Source: an uncultured Lutibacter sp.
GTDB taxonomy: Bacteria; Bacteroidota; Bacteroidia; Flavobacteriales; Flavobacteriaceae
NCBI RefSeq assembly: GCF_947493565.1
Contig: NZ_CANLRG010000008.1
Coordinates: 117,219 to 181,218 of the forward strand
Direction of reading: 5' to 3'
Length of the DNA stretch: 64,000 bases
This document shows positions 43,304 through 53,011 of the stretch, one piece after another. Both the position numbers and the translations under genes were made by a program. Under the pieces are notes generated by a model that was given only the letters and a program-made list of their open reading frames with translations, searched no databases and was not told where the DNA came from. Each line of letters begins with the position of its first letter. Within the stretch, counting starts at the first letter, position 1.

Positions 43304-44377
43304 ATGGCTTTTGTCACACTCAATAAAAAATCTTTAGAAACCAATTATAATTACTTAAAACAACTTTTTAAAAAACACGATAAAGAATGGTCTCCAGTAG
43401 TAAAAATGCTTTGTGGACATAAAGAATTTTTAGAATTTTTACTTTCATTAGGAGATGAACAAGTTTGTGATGCTAGACTTACCAATTTAAAAATTATAAA
43501 ATCTATAAATCCAAAAGTTGAAACTATTTATATTAAACCACCAGCAAAAAGAAGTATTAAAAATGTGGTTAAATATGCCGATGTAAGTTTCAATACGGAA
43601 TATACAACCATAAAATGGTTGTCAGAAGAAGCCATACGACAAAAAAAAATTCACCGCATTATTATTATGATTGAATTAGGTGATTTACGTGAAGGCATTT
43701 TAGGGGAACACTTACTGGAGTTTTACAAAAAAGTATTTGAATTACCTAACATAAAAGTAGTGGGTATTGGAGCTAATTTAAACTGTTTAAGTGGTGTTAT
43801 GCCAAGTAAAGACAAATTAATTCAGTTAAGTTTATACGAACAATTAATTGAAGCAAAATTTGGTAAAAAAATTGAAAATGTTACCGGAGGCTCATCGGTA
43901 ATGATTCCTCTTTTGCAAAAAAAACAAATACCTAAAGGAGTTAACCATTTCAGAATTGGAGAAACATTATTTTTTGGTATTGATTTATTTTCAAATAAAA
44001 CCATTCCAAAAATGAAAAATGATGTTTTTCTATTGCATGCAGAAATTATTGAAATTACTGAAAAACCCATTGTACCTTATGGGGATTTAGAGGAAAATCC
44101 ATCAGGAGAAATGTTAGAAATAAATCCTGAAGACTATGGGACTACTCATAAAAGAGGAATTCTAGATATTGGTTTATTAGATATTTCAACAACTGATTTT
44201 TTACAACCTGTAGATAAAAAAATTACTTTTATTGGTGCTAGTTCAGATATGCTGGTAGTGGATTTAAGTAATAGTAGAAAAAGATATAAAGTTGGTGATG
44301 TGGTTTCATTTAAAATGAAATATATGGGAGCTTTAAGAATTATGAATTCTAGATATATTGAAAAAAAATTAATTTAA
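43304..44377 (+). CDS. Alanine/ornithine racemase-family PLP enzyme
   Basis: 357 residues, the N-terminal PLP barrel of the alanine racemase family. WSPVVKMLCGHKEFLEF holds the candidate Schiff-base Lys; LGDLREGILGEHL, NLNCLSGVMPSKD and GGSSVMIPLLQKK follow, and HFRIGETLFFGID is the C-terminal end of the barrel. These match the OrrA/YhfX-type branch rather than Alr itself, so D/L-ornithine or another amino acid is possible. Last gene of the rpsU-GNAT-symporter run. Confidence 0.8.
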   Translation: MAFVTLNKKSLETNYNYLKQLFKKHDKEWSPVVKMLCGHKEFLEFLLSLGDEQVCDARLTNLKIIKSINPKVETIYIKPPAKRSIKNVVKYADVSFNTEYTTIKWLSEEAIRQKKIHRIIIMIELGDLREGILGEHLLEFYKKVFELPNIKVVGIGANLNCLSGVMPSKDKLIQLSLYEQLIEAKFGKKIENVTGGSSVMIPLLQKKQIPKGVNHFRIGETLFFGIDLFSNKTIPKMKNDVFLLHAEIIEITEKPIVPYGDLEENPSGEMLEINPEDYGTTHKRGILDIGLLDISTTDFLQPVDKKITFIGASSDMLVVDLSNSRKRYKVGDVVSFKMKYMGALRIMNSRYIEKKLI

Positions 44378-44473
44378 TCTCTGCCACTAATAAATCATTC
44401 TAAAATAATATAGAACAAAAAAACTTCACTAAATTTAGCATTTAAAAACTAAAATTATAGAGTCTACTATATT

Positions 44474-45766
44474 ATGAGATACCAACAAATACCTTCTTCC
44501 TTATTTATAAAAAACAGACAAAACTTTGCAGCAAAAATGGATCCCAATTCCATTGCTATTTTAACCTCTAATGATGTTATGCCTAATAATGCAGACGATG
44601 TTATGGGGTTTACACAAAACAATGATTTATTTTATTTGAGTGGCGTAGATCAAGAGGAGTCTATTTTGGTTTTATATCCAGATGCTGCCTTACCTGAAAA
44701 TAGAGAAATTTTATTTGTAAAAGAAACAAGTGATCTCATTAAAATTTGGGAAGGTGAAAAGTTAACCCAAGAACAAGCCTATACCGTTTCTGGCATTAAA
44801 AATGTAAAATGGTTGCAAGATTTTGAATTAACTATTCAATATATGGCTTTTGAAGCTGATGCATTTTACTTAGGTCATAATGAACATAAAAAAACGCTAA
44901 CTTCTGAAATTAATACCCGCCAAGATAGAATGATTTCTTGGTGTAAAGAAAAGTACCCCCTTCATAATTATAAAAGAGCAGCTAAAATTACTCGAGAATT
45001 ACGTCAAATAAAATCTAAAGAAGAAATTAACCTGATGCAAAAAGCAGCCAATATTAGTGTTGGTAGTTTTAAAAGAGTTTTAAAAACTGTAAAACCTGGA
45101 CTATTTGAATACGAACTAGAAGCTGAATTAACTTATGAGCTACTAAAAAAAGGTGCTAAAAGAAATGCTTTTATGCCCATTGTAGCATCGGGTAAAAACG
45201 CTTGTGCATTACACTATAACACTAACGATAGTATATGTAAAGATGGTGAAATGGTGTTAATGGATTTTGGGGTTTGTTATGCAAATTACAACTCAGATAC
45301 CACACGCTGTTTTCCTGTAAACAGAAAATTTACTAAACGCCAAAAAGAAGTTTATAAAGCAGTGTTACATTGTTTAAAAGAAGGTTCTAAATTACTAAAA
45401 CCAGGAATAGTTTCTGCTGATTATGAAAAACAAATGGTTAACTTAGTTGAAGAGCAATTGGTTAAATTAGGTCTATTAACCAAAGAAAAAATTAAAAATC
45501 AAGACCCTAAGAAACCTTTATATAAAAGGTATTATATGCACGGTTCAGCTCATCATATTGGTTTAGACGTTCATGATGTAGGTTTATATACAAGACCATT
45601 TGAAGTTGGAATGGTATTAACTTGCGAACCTGGAATTTATATTGCTGAAGAAGGAATTGGCTGTCGTTTAGAAAATGATTATTTAATTACTAAAAACGGT
45701 GTTAAAAACCTTACAGAAGCTATGCCAATAGAAATTGAAGAGATTGAATCACTAATGACTAAATAA
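44474..45766 (+). CDS. pepP: Xaa-Pro aminopeptidase (aminopeptidase P)
   Basis: 430 residues. N-terminal AMP_N domain (FTQNNDLFYLSGVDQ), then the M24 pita-bread domain with metal ligands in MDFGVCYANYNSDTTRCF, HHIGLDVHDVG, CEPGIYIAE and RLENDYLIT. Removes the first residue before Pro. Cytosolic (no signal peptide). Works well with the DPP IV-like and hydroxyproline enzymes nearby in breaking down proline-rich peptides. Confidence 0.92.
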   Translation: MRYQQIPSSLFIKNRQNFAAKMDPNSIAILTSNDVMPNNADDVMGFTQNNDLFYLSGVDQEESILVLYPDAALPENREILFVKETSDLIKIWEGEKLTQEQAYTVSGIKNVKWLQDFELTIQYMAFEADAFYLGHNEHKKTLTSEINTRQDRMISWCKEKYPLHNYKRAAKITRELRQIKSKEEINLMQKAANISVGSFKRVLKTVKPGLFEYELEAELTYELLKKGAKRNAFMPIVASGKNACALHYNTNDSICKDGEMVLMDFGVCYANYNSDTTRCFPVNRKFTKRQKEVYKAVLHCLKEGSKLLKPGIVSADYEKQMVNLVEEQLVKLGLLTKEKIKNQDPKKPLYKRYYMHGSAHHIGLDVHDVGLYTRPFEVGMVLTCEPGIYIAEEGIGCRLENDYLITKNGVKNLTEAMPIEIEEIESLMTK

Positions 45767-45877
45767 TAAAGTCCACTTATCATTATTGATAAAATGTTAG
45801 GTATTAACGTTAAAAAAGTACAACGTATTCACCAATGCAATAGGTATCTTTAAACTTTATAAATTACGCTTTTTCTT

Positions 45878-47197
45878 ATGAAATTTTACAAATCACTCTT
45901 GTTTTTTTTAGCTTTAAGCTTTTCTATTATTAGCTGTAGAGTTAATTTAGAACCTATAGAAATATTAACTTTTAAACAACAATTAGAAAAACTTTTCCCA
46001 AAAGCTGAAATTACTAAACTTGATCCAAAAGATCATTTTACAAAAGCGTTTCAAATTGTATTAGAACAACCTCTTGACCATAAAAACCCAAATGCTGGAA
46101 CATTTAAACATTATGTTTATTTATCTCATATAGATGAAGCAAAACCTACGGTTATTATTACTGAAGGATATAATGCAACACCCAGAACCTATGAATTAAG
46201 TAAAATATTTAAAGGAAATCAAGTACAGGTAGAGTATCGATTTTATGGCAAATCTAGACCTGATTCAATTCAATGGCAATATTTAAAAAATGACCAAGCC
46301 ATTGAAGATTACCACAAGTTAGTCAACAAATTAAAAAGATTATATACCGGAAAATGGATTTCAACTGGAATAAGCAAAGGAGGGGAAACCGTATTAATTT
46401 ATAAAAGTAAATATCCTTGGGATGTAGATGTTGCTGTTCCATATGTAGCACCACTTATTAATACTCCAGAAGACATTAGAACTCAAGAACATATAAATAC
46501 TGTAGGTTCAGATGAATGTAGATTGAATATAACTAAGTTTCAACGCTTACTTTTAAAAAATAGAAAGGCTGTTTTGAATGAAATTTCTAAATATGCAGAA
46601 GAAAAAAATATGAGTTTTACCGAGCTTTCAGCTGAAGAAGCTCTAGAATATGCTACTTTAGAATTTCCTTTTTCTTTTTGGCAATGGGGCGGAAAATGTG
46701 ATGAAATTCCAAATGAAAATGCAAGTCCAAAACAATTATTCGAGTATGTGAATAAAATTGTAGGGATTAGTTTTTATAATGATACCACTTATTACGATTT
46801 ATTACCTTCTTATTATCAACACATGACTGAGTTAGGATACTATGGCTTTGATACTTCACCTGTAAAAGATTTATTAAAAGTAGCTTTAAAGCCTACAAAT
46901 TTAAGATTTGCACCTAAAAATGTAGATTTAACCTATAATCCTAACTATATAAAAAATGTTAGAGATTTTATTGAAAATAAAGGAAAAAAAATCTTATATA
47001 TTTATGGCGAATATGACACTTGGGGTGCTTGTGCACCAACTCCAAAGCCACATGTAGATGCTCTAAAAATGGTTCTGAAAAAAGGATCTCATAGCACTAG
47101 AATCAAAAATTTTAGTTCTGAAGATCAACAAAAAATTTACAATAAACTACAAAGCTGGCTTGGATATAGCGTAACTATTTACCCTTTAAATAATTAA
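45878..47197 (+). CDS. S37 family tripeptidyl aminopeptidase lipoprotein
   Basis: 439 residues. Lipoprotein signal ending SIISC (Cys 20). FQIVLEQPLDHKNPNAGTF and the nucleophile elbow STGISKGGETVLIY match peptidase family S37 (PS-10). The acid is likely in IYGEYDTWGA and the His in KGSHSTRI. Anchored on the periplasmic side, it would cut tripeptides from peptide N-termini. It stands alone; a near-match promoter TATCTTTA lies at about 45846-45853. Confidence 0.8.
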   Translation: MKFYKSLLFFLALSFSIISCRVNLEPIEILTFKQQLEKLFPKAEITKLDPKDHFTKAFQIVLEQPLDHKNPNAGTFKHYVYLSHIDEAKPTVIITEGYNATPRTYELSKIFKGNQVQVEYRFYGKSRPDSIQWQYLKNDQAIEDYHKLVNKLKRLYTGKWISTGISKGGETVLIYKSKYPWDVDVAVPYVAPLINTPEDIRTQEHINTVGSDECRLNITKFQRLLLKNRKAVLNEISKYAEEKNMSFTELSAEEALEYATLEFPFSFWQWGGKCDEIPNENASPKQLFEYVNKIVGISFYNDTTYYDLLPSYYQHMTELGYYGFDTSPVKDLLKVALKPTNLRFAPKNVDLTYNPNYIKNVRDFIENKGKKILYIYGEYDTWGACAPTPKPHVDALKMVLKKGSHSTRIKNFSSEDQQKIYNKLQSWLGYSVTIYPLNN

Positions 47198-47275
47198 TTT
47201 TTTTATTCTTTTTTTGACATTAAAATAAGAGCTGTAATTGACAAAATATTCCACCATAACTCTGTAAATAAAATC

Positions 47276-47306
47276 TAGTTTTAACTAAAATTAATAGTTA
47301 AAACTA
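47276..47306 (+). promoter_or_regulatory. Perfect 12-bp inverted repeat before the metallopeptidase gene
   Basis: TAGTTTTAACTA (47276-47287) and TAGTTAAAACTA (47295-47306) are exact inverted copies with a 7-base spacer, ending 13 bases before the ATG at 47320. It could be an operator or a leader hairpin affecting translation. Confidence 0.45.
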
Positions 47307-47319
47307 AACCTTATTTTAG

Positions 47320-48888
47320 ATGAAAATAATTTATCGAAGCCTACAATTTATCATTCTTACAATGTTAATTTCTATTGCATTTTCTTGTTCCAAAAAAGAG
47401 AATGAAATTGAAGAAATTATTATTAACCCTGAACCTATAGAAGAAACTTTTAATTATACTTCTTCAGAAAAATACAATCTTAATATTGTTTATTTTATAC
47501 CATCAGATATTAAAAACCTACCAAATTCTCATAAACGACTCAGTGAAATTTTTTTACACGGACAGCAATTTTATAAAAGCAATATGAATCATTACGGTTT
47601 TGGAAATAAAACATATAATTTATTAACTGACAAAGAAAAAAATAGAGTAAAAATAATTTATATCAATGGTAAATACCCAACAAGCAACTATCCATATGAA
47701 GGAGGTGGAGCTATAATTAAAGAGGAAGTTGATGCATATTTTAGAACAAATCCTGAAGAAAATAAAAGCGAGCATACCATTGTTGTTGTGCCAGTTAAAG
47801 ATCAAGATAATCCAGATGTACCATTTTATGGATGGGGAAAATGGTGCTTTGCTCTAGATTATGAACACATGGATGTCAATTATTTTAAAGATGGAACTAA
47901 AAAAGGAGCAGATGCTACAAAATATATTGGAGGATTATTGCATGAATTAGGACATGCTTTAAACTTACCTCATAACAAACAAAAAGTATCTGAATCTACC
48001 TTAGAAAATAAAGGCACTTCTCTTATGGGATCTGGTAATTACACTTATGGTAACTCGCCAACTTTCTTAACTGAAGCTAGTTGTGCAATTTTAAATAACA
48101 ATCAAATTTTTGGTAGTTCCAATATAGAATATTACACTGGAGCAAGCTTACAAATTACCTCTATTAAAGCAACATATAATAATGGTTCACTAAATTTAAA
48201 TGGCACTTTTCAAAGTGATGTTGATGTAAATTATGTAGGCTATTACAACGATCCAGCTGATGATAATGCCGATTATGACGCTGTAACATGGGCAGCTCCA
48301 ATTTCAGAAAATAATACATTTAATATTGATATGCCCTTAAATGAATTGTTTAAAAAAGACAATACACCTTATGCGCTAAGATTAAGGTTCTGTCATATAA
48401 ACGGTGAAATTACAACCTATTCTTATGCATACAAATTTGTTGATAATGAACCCATTATTGAATTTGGTGATAAAGAATATTTAGATAGATCAAACTGGGA
48501 AATTGAATCATACAGTTCTCAAGAAGATGATGCATTAGCATCTTATGTTTTAGATAATAATCCTTCAACCTATTGGCACTCTAAATGGAAACAAAATGCA
48601 GCCTCATACCCTCATACCTTAACAATAGATATGGGAGAAAACAAACTAGTTAACGGGTTTTCATTTTTACAAAGAGATGGTATGAGGAAAATTAAAACTA
48701 TTGAAATTTTAATAAGTACTGATGCTACAAATTGGGAAAATAAAGGCACTTATGAATTGAAAAACATCAACACCATTCATCATATAAATTTAACAAATGA
48801 GTCAAACTTTAGGTTTTTTAAAATTATTGCAAAATCGGCTTTTGATGGGGATAAATTTGCTGCAATGGCTGAAATAAAATGTTACTAA
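47320..48888 (+). CDS. Metzincin-like metallopeptidase lipoprotein with F5/8 type C domain
   Basis: 522 residues. Lipoprotein signal ending IAFSC (Cys 23). Central catalytic domain with zinc motif HELGHALNLPH (HExxHxxnxxH; Asn replaces the usual Gly) and a Met in LMGSGNYTYG as Met-turn candidate. After a beta domain (about 285-375), a discoidin/F5-8C-type domain follows: SSQEDDALASYVLDNNPSTY, WHSKWK and DMGENKLVNGFSFLQRDG. Such domains bind sugars or glycoproteins. Likely a surface protease acting on host or matrix proteins (inference). Confidence 0.8.
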   Translation: MKIIYRSLQFIILTMLISIAFSCSKKENEIEEIIINPEPIEETFNYTSSEKYNLNIVYFIPSDIKNLPNSHKRLSEIFLHGQQFYKSNMNHYGFGNKTYNLLTDKEKNRVKIIYINGKYPTSNYPYEGGGAIIKEEVDAYFRTNPEENKSEHTIVVVPVKDQDNPDVPFYGWGKWCFALDYEHMDVNYFKDGTKKGADATKYIGGLLHELGHALNLPHNKQKVSESTLENKGTSLMGSGNYTYGNSPTFLTEASCAILNNNQIFGSSNIEYYTGASLQITSIKATYNNGSLNLNGTFQSDVDVNYVGYYNDPADDNADYDAVTWAAPISENNTFNIDMPLNELFKKDNTPYALRLRFCHINGEITTYSYAYKFVDNEPIIEFGDKEYLDRSNWEIESYSSQEDDALASYVLDNNPSTYWHSKWKQNAASYPHTLTIDMGENKLVNGFSFLQRDGMRKIKTIEILISTDATNWENKGTYELKNINTIHHINLTNESNFRFFKIIAKSAFDGDKFAAMAEIKCY

Positions 48889-48908
48889 AAATTTAAAGTA
48901 TCATTTTT

Positions 48909-48957
48909 AAAAAGAGATGATATGTTGATGAAAATATTAACTTATCATCTTTTTTTG
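48909..48957 (+). terminator. Terminator of the metallopeptidase gene
   Basis: AGATGATA (48915-48922) pairs with TATCATCT (48943-48950), extended by A-run and followed by T7. It overlaps the 3' end of the convergent DUF4407 gene. Confidence 0.6.
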
Positions 48958-50040
48958 ACTTTTATAAAAAGCATCTGCTTGTTGTTGTAAAAGCTCACGT
49001 GCTTTTTGCTTTTTATAATTATAAAGTTTATCTTCTTCTGCCAAATCGTTGTATATATTTTGATTGACTTCTCTGTCTGTTGCTAAAACCATAGCTCTCT
49101 GTTCTTCTTTTTGAAAAACCCAACTTTTAACAGAACTTTCAATATCTTGAAGTTTTAAATCGTATTCTCCTTGAGGTGAAATAATTTTAGCAAAAATTGG
49201 GGAGGTTTCTATAGCTAAAAATAATAGGAAAATAAAAAAAGATGGCAACCAAGGTAATTCTTCCAAGGCATTAATTCTTGCCATTAAGCCATCAAAACCA
49301 TCAATTATTGGTTGAGTTATTTGCTCTTGCTTTTTTTGAAGCGCAACTAAAGAAGCAATTTGAGTTTCTTTTGTGCTTATTTTTTCTTTATTTTCAATTT
49401 TTGCTTGCTGTAATTCTGCTAAAGCTGCATCGTGTTTTTCTCTTTTCTCTTTATAAACTGGTCCTTTCCCTAAGATTTTTGTTCCTTTTCTACCTTCAGC
49501 TTCTGCAATATAGGTTTCATACAAGTTATTTGTAGTTTCTTCTTTTAAATCAATTTCATTTTTTAAACCATTTATCTCAGTTTGAAGCTTGTCTATTTCA
49601 GGTGTAAATTGAGTGGCTATTTGATTTTTATTCGCTAAGGTTAAATCGTTTTTTTTAGTTAACAATACTTGATTAATTTCTTTTTCAAAAATTTTCATTT
49701 CCAAGGGTTTAGAAATTACAACTGCAATAATAACTGCTAAAATAATTCGTGGAGTAGCCTGCCACAATTCTCGCCATTTATGGTTTTGTTTTTTTATAGT
49801 TGAAACAATAAACCTGTCTAAATTAAAGATGAGTAACCCCCAAATTAAACCAAAAAATATTGCAGTAAAATAATTGTCAAATACTGTAAACAATGCATAA
49901 CTTGAGGCAATAGAAGCCATTAGGGCAGTAAAAAAAACGGTTCCTCCTATACCTGCATACTTAATTTGTTCTGCTTTTGAACAAGTTTTTAAAATATCTG
50001 TGTCTGCTCCAGAACACATCCAAAAGAAATTTTTAAACAT
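48937..50040 (-). CDS. DUF4407 membrane protein
   Basis: 367 residues. N-terminal MFKNFFWMCSGADTDIL and three helices (about 28-50, 55-75, 92-112), then a long coiled coil (about 125-255, rich in Glu/Lys/Gln) and a fourth helix (FFIFLLFLAIETSPIFAKI), which together define DUF4407. The function is unknown. Monocistronic. Confidence 0.9.
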   Translation of the reverse strand: MFKNFFWMCSGADTDILKTCSKAEQIKYAGIGGTVFFTALMASIASSYALFTVFDNYFTAIFFGLIWGLLIFNLDRFIVSTIKKQNHKWRELWQATPRIILAVIIAVVISKPLEMKIFEKEINQVLLTKKNDLTLANKNQIATQFTPEIDKLQTEINGLKNEIDLKEETTNNLYETYIAEAEGRKGTKILGKGPVYKEKREKHDAALAELQQAKIENKEKISTKETQIASLVALQKKQEQITQPIIDGFDGLMARINALEELPWLPSFFIFLLFLAIETSPIFAKIISPQGEYDLKLQDIESSVKSWVFQKEEQRAMVLATDREVNQNIYNDLAEEDKLYNYKKQKARELLQQQADAFYKSQKKMIS

Positions 50041-50119
50041 AACATAGTAGTTTGTTATGCAAATAACGTAAAATCAAAAAAAATATTGTATCTAAGTTTT
50101 TATTAAAGAAACGCTAAAA

Positions 50120-50506
50120 TTAATCCTTAATAATTTTAAGAATATTTGGTTTAAAATAATTAGGCCCTTTCATCACTTTCCCATCTTCTCTATAAATTGG
50201 TTTACCGTCGGCACCTAATTTGCTCATATTACTTCGTTGAATTTCATTAAAAACTTCTTCAATTTTATGTTGCATACCGTGTTCTAAAATGGTTCCACAT
50301 AAAATATATAACATATCTCCTAAAGCATCTGCAACCTCAACTAAATCATTATTTTTAGCAGCTTCTAAATACTCCTCATTTTCTTCAGCCATTAAATCAA
50401 ATCGTAATTTCAATTTACTCTCCGCTAATTTTGCAATTGGTTTATGTTTGATTCCTAGACCAAACGACTCATGAAATTCTTGTACAGCCTTTAATTTATT
50501 TTTCAT
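50120..50506 (-). CDS. MazG-like nucleotide pyrophosphohydrolase
   Basis: 128 residues. All-alpha NTP-PPase core: MAEENEEYLEAAKNND and EVADALGDMLYILCG give the ExxE...ExxD metal site. Likely hydrolyses abnormal nucleoside triphosphates or a similar pyrophosphate. Single gene; the ATG at 50506 is the first good start. Confidence 0.85.
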   Translation of the reverse strand: MKNKLKAVQEFHESFGLGIKHKPIAKLAESKLKLRFDLMAEENEEYLEAAKNNDLVEVADALGDMLYILCGTILEHGMQHKIEEVFNEIQRSNMSKLGADGKPIYREDGKVMKGPNYFKPNILKIIKD

Positions 50507-50605
50507 TATTTAGTAGTATTATTTGTAGGGTTTAAAAGTAGGAAAATTTATAGTTTTAGATATTTAAACTGTATAGAAACTTTACTTTACACTATTATTT
50601 TTTTG

Positions 50606-50613
50606 TACTTTTG
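50606..50613 (+). promoter_or_regulatory. Candidate -7 element for the 61-residue membrane protein
   Basis: TACTTTTG, exact match, 22 bases before ATG 50636. Confidence 0.4.
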
Positions 50614-50635
50614 TTGTTAATAACACATCTAAAAT

Positions 50636-50821
50636 ATGTTTAGTAAAGGACAATTAATTTTTGCTGCTTGTTTTGTAATTGCATTTATATTATTAATGAT
50701 TTGGAGTTACAGAAAAGATATTAAAATTCATAAAAAGTATTACAAAAATACTTTTATCATTTTAATAACTATCTTTTTAATTATTGCCATTTTTACTTTA
50801 ATCACTTTTTCTTTGCATTAA
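50636..50821 (+). CDS. Small two-helix membrane protein (61 residues)
   Basis: Two hydrophobic helices (LIFAACFVIAFILLMIW and FIILITIFLIIAIFTLITF) flank a basic loop (YRKDIKIHKKYYKN), a layout that fits inner-membrane insertion with both ends outside. It has a promoter candidate in front and a terminator right after the stop, supporting a real gene. Function unknown. Confidence 0.7.
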   Translation: MFSKGQLIFAACFVIAFILLMIWSYRKDIKIHKKYYKNTFIILITIFLIIAIFTLITFSLH

Positions 50822-50822
50822 A

Positions 50823-50855
50823 AAATCCGTTCCAAAATTAATTGAAACGGACTTT
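50823..50855. terminator. Bidirectional terminator
   Basis: AAATCCGTTCCAA (50823-50835) pairs with TTGAAACGGACTTT (50842-50855) with two mismatches. It separates the small membrane protein gene from the convergent peptidase gene. Confidence 0.6.
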
Positions 50856-50876
50856 AAAATTTGTATTTATAAATTC

Positions 50877-52913
50877 TTAATTAACACTTGGTAATGTGGT
50901 GTATTTTTGAGCATACGCTAACATTTGTTCAGCAAAACTTGATGGTTGCACTACTTTAATGTCTGTAATATTACCTTCTGTATCCATTTCAGGAGTTAAA
51001 ACAGGATTTACAAAACCACTGTAAGGCGCAGATTTAAATTTACTATTACGCTCTAATACTTCTTTATGAATAGCTTGATCCACTTTAACCCCATAAGTTT
51101 CAACTAAAGCTTTTCCAGCTTCAAAATCACCTTCAGATTTAATTCGTTGAATTTCACGTAAAAGTTCACCAAATAAGGTTCTTAATTTTACATAGTCTCT
51201 AACTACAAAATACGTTTTACCTTCTTTAACAACTTTTTCTATTACATTATCTTTAGTTCCTTTTTCAAAAGCCCAAGCAGCAACTAGCTGTCTATTTCTC
51301 ATATGAGCCTCTTCAACATCGTCTCCAAGATTTAATCGAATTAATTGGGTCATCAATCCATTCCTAATATAGCCATCGTAAGCAGCTTTACCTATACCTT
51401 CAGCGTTTGGTGAAATTCCCATTTCTACTAATTTAGCATCAGGCAGATAATATAAACCAACCAAATCAGCACGAGCTTCTTCTAAAGTAGAAGCGTAATT
51501 TTTCATCGTTTCTTTTGGCATTCCAACACCTGGATTTATTTGTCCACTTGCATGACCAATAACTTCATGTAAAGCGGTATGTAATTTATCAGCCAACTTT
51601 CCATATGCTATTTCAGTTTCCACTTCTGCTTCATCAAAAGCAAATTCATTTAATCTACCTGTACCTCCTGCGTTGTTGTAGGCATTGATAATATTACCTA
51701 AAGAAACTGATTTAGATCCATGTTGCTGACGAATCCAGTTATTGTTTGGTAAATTTATTCCTATTGGTGTAGAAGGTGAAGCATCTCCAGATTCGGAAAC
51801 TACATTTACCGTTTTATAAGATACACCAACCACATTTTTCTTTTTATGCGCATCCATTAGTGTTGAATTATCTTCAAACCATTGCGCATTTTCAGATAAA
51901 ACTGCCATTTTTTTAGACATATCAAAGTCTTTAATTTGAACCACAGATTCATACGATCCCCTAAAGGCTTTTGGGTCGTTATATACTTCAATAAAACCGT
52001 GAATATAATCAATATCACCTGCTGTATTGGTTGCCCAAGCTATATTGTATTTATCCCAGGTTTCTAAATTTCCTGTTTGGTAATATTCAATCAACAATTT
52101 TAAAGCTTCTGCTTGAGCATCATTTTCTGCTACATCTACAGCTTTTTGTAACCAAAAAACCATCTTTTCAATAGATTCACCATACATACCTCCTACTTTC
52201 CATACTTTTTCTTCTAAAGTTCCGTCACTATTTTTTACCAATTTTGAATTAAGTCCATATTCAATTGGAGTAGCATCATTTTTATCTATTATTGATGCAT
52301 AATATTCATCTACTTCTTCTGCAGTTATATTTGAGTCATAAAAATTTACTGCAGAACCTTTTAATAAACCTTTACTTGCATCTAAATTTACTTTTTTAGC
52401 ATCTTTATCATTAAAAATAACCTCATAAGCTTCAACTGAAATCTCTGTATTGGTTTCTTTTAATAAGGTATTCAAATATTCTTTAGAAAAACCAGCTTTA
52501 AACTTATCGTTTGAATAATGATGGTGAATTCCATTAGAAAACCATATTCTTTTTAAATAAGTTTCAAAGTTTAACCACTCATCCGTTGTTTTATCTCCCT
52601 CATAGTTTTGGTAAATAGCTTCTAATGCTCTTCTTATGGCTAGGTTATGACGATAATTTTGATCGTACATAATATCTCTACCAGCCATTCCAGCTTGAGA
52701 TAAAAAATAAACTAATTTTTTTTGCTTCAAACTCAGTTCTTCAAAACCCGGAATTTGATAACGAAGAATTTTTACATCTGCAAATTGTTCTACTACATAA
52801 TTAAAATCTTTTGGAGCAATTTCTTTTTTAGTGAGTTCCTCTTTTTTTTCTGAATTGCATGAAAACAAAAAAGAAAAACTTAATAGCACCAAGACTAAAT
52901 ATTTAAATTTCAT
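50877..52913 (-). CDS. M49 dipeptidyl peptidase III-like lipoprotein
   Basis: 678 residues. Lipoprotein signal ending FLFSC (Cys 19). The DPP III zinc motif HEVIGHASGQ (HExxGH) is followed by EEARADLVGLYY with the third ligand. Mature protein lies on the periplasmic or outer membrane face, unlike cytosolic eukaryotic DPP III. Removes dipeptides from oligopeptides. Single gene with promoter candidate at 52942-52949. Confidence 0.9.
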   Translation of the reverse strand: MKFKYLVLVLLSFSFLFSCNSEKKEELTKKEIAPKDFNYVVEQFADVKILRYQIPGFEELSLKQKKLVYFLSQAGMAGRDIMYDQNYRHNLAIRRALEAIYQNYEGDKTTDEWLNFETYLKRIWFSNGIHHHYSNDKFKAGFSKEYLNTLLKETNTEISVEAYEVIFNDKDAKKVNLDASKGLLKGSAVNFYDSNITAEEVDEYYASIIDKNDATPIEYGLNSKLVKNSDGTLEEKVWKVGGMYGESIEKMVFWLQKAVDVAENDAQAEALKLLIEYYQTGNLETWDKYNIAWATNTAGDIDYIHGFIEVYNDPKAFRGSYESVVQIKDFDMSKKMAVLSENAQWFEDNSTLMDAHKKKNVVGVSYKTVNVVSESGDASPSTPIGINLPNNNWIRQQHGSKSVSLGNIINAYNNAGGTGRLNEFAFDEAEVETEIAYGKLADKLHTALHEVIGHASGQINPGVGMPKETMKNYASTLEEARADLVGLYYLPDAKLVEMGISPNAEGIGKAAYDGYIRNGLMTQLIRLNLGDDVEEAHMRNRQLVAAWAFEKGTKDNVIEKVVKEGKTYFVVRDYVKLRTLFGELLREIQRIKSEGDFEAGKALVETYGVKVDQAIHKEVLERNSKFKSAPYSGFVNPVLTPEMDTEGNITDIKVVQPSSFAEQMLAYAQKYTTLPSVN

Positions 52914-52941
52914 ATTTTGATTGTTTTTTATTTATAAGGTT

Positions 52942-52949
52942 CAAATTTA
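52942..52949 (-). promoter_or_regulatory. Candidate -7 element for the M49 peptidase gene
   Basis: CAAATTTA, i.e. TAAATTTG on the minus strand, 29 bases before the start. Confidence 0.4.
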
Positions 52950-53011
52950 ATAATTTAAAAATGATTAATTTAGTAAAATTAAGTAATGTAAATCACTAAA
53001 TTTTAGTTCCC

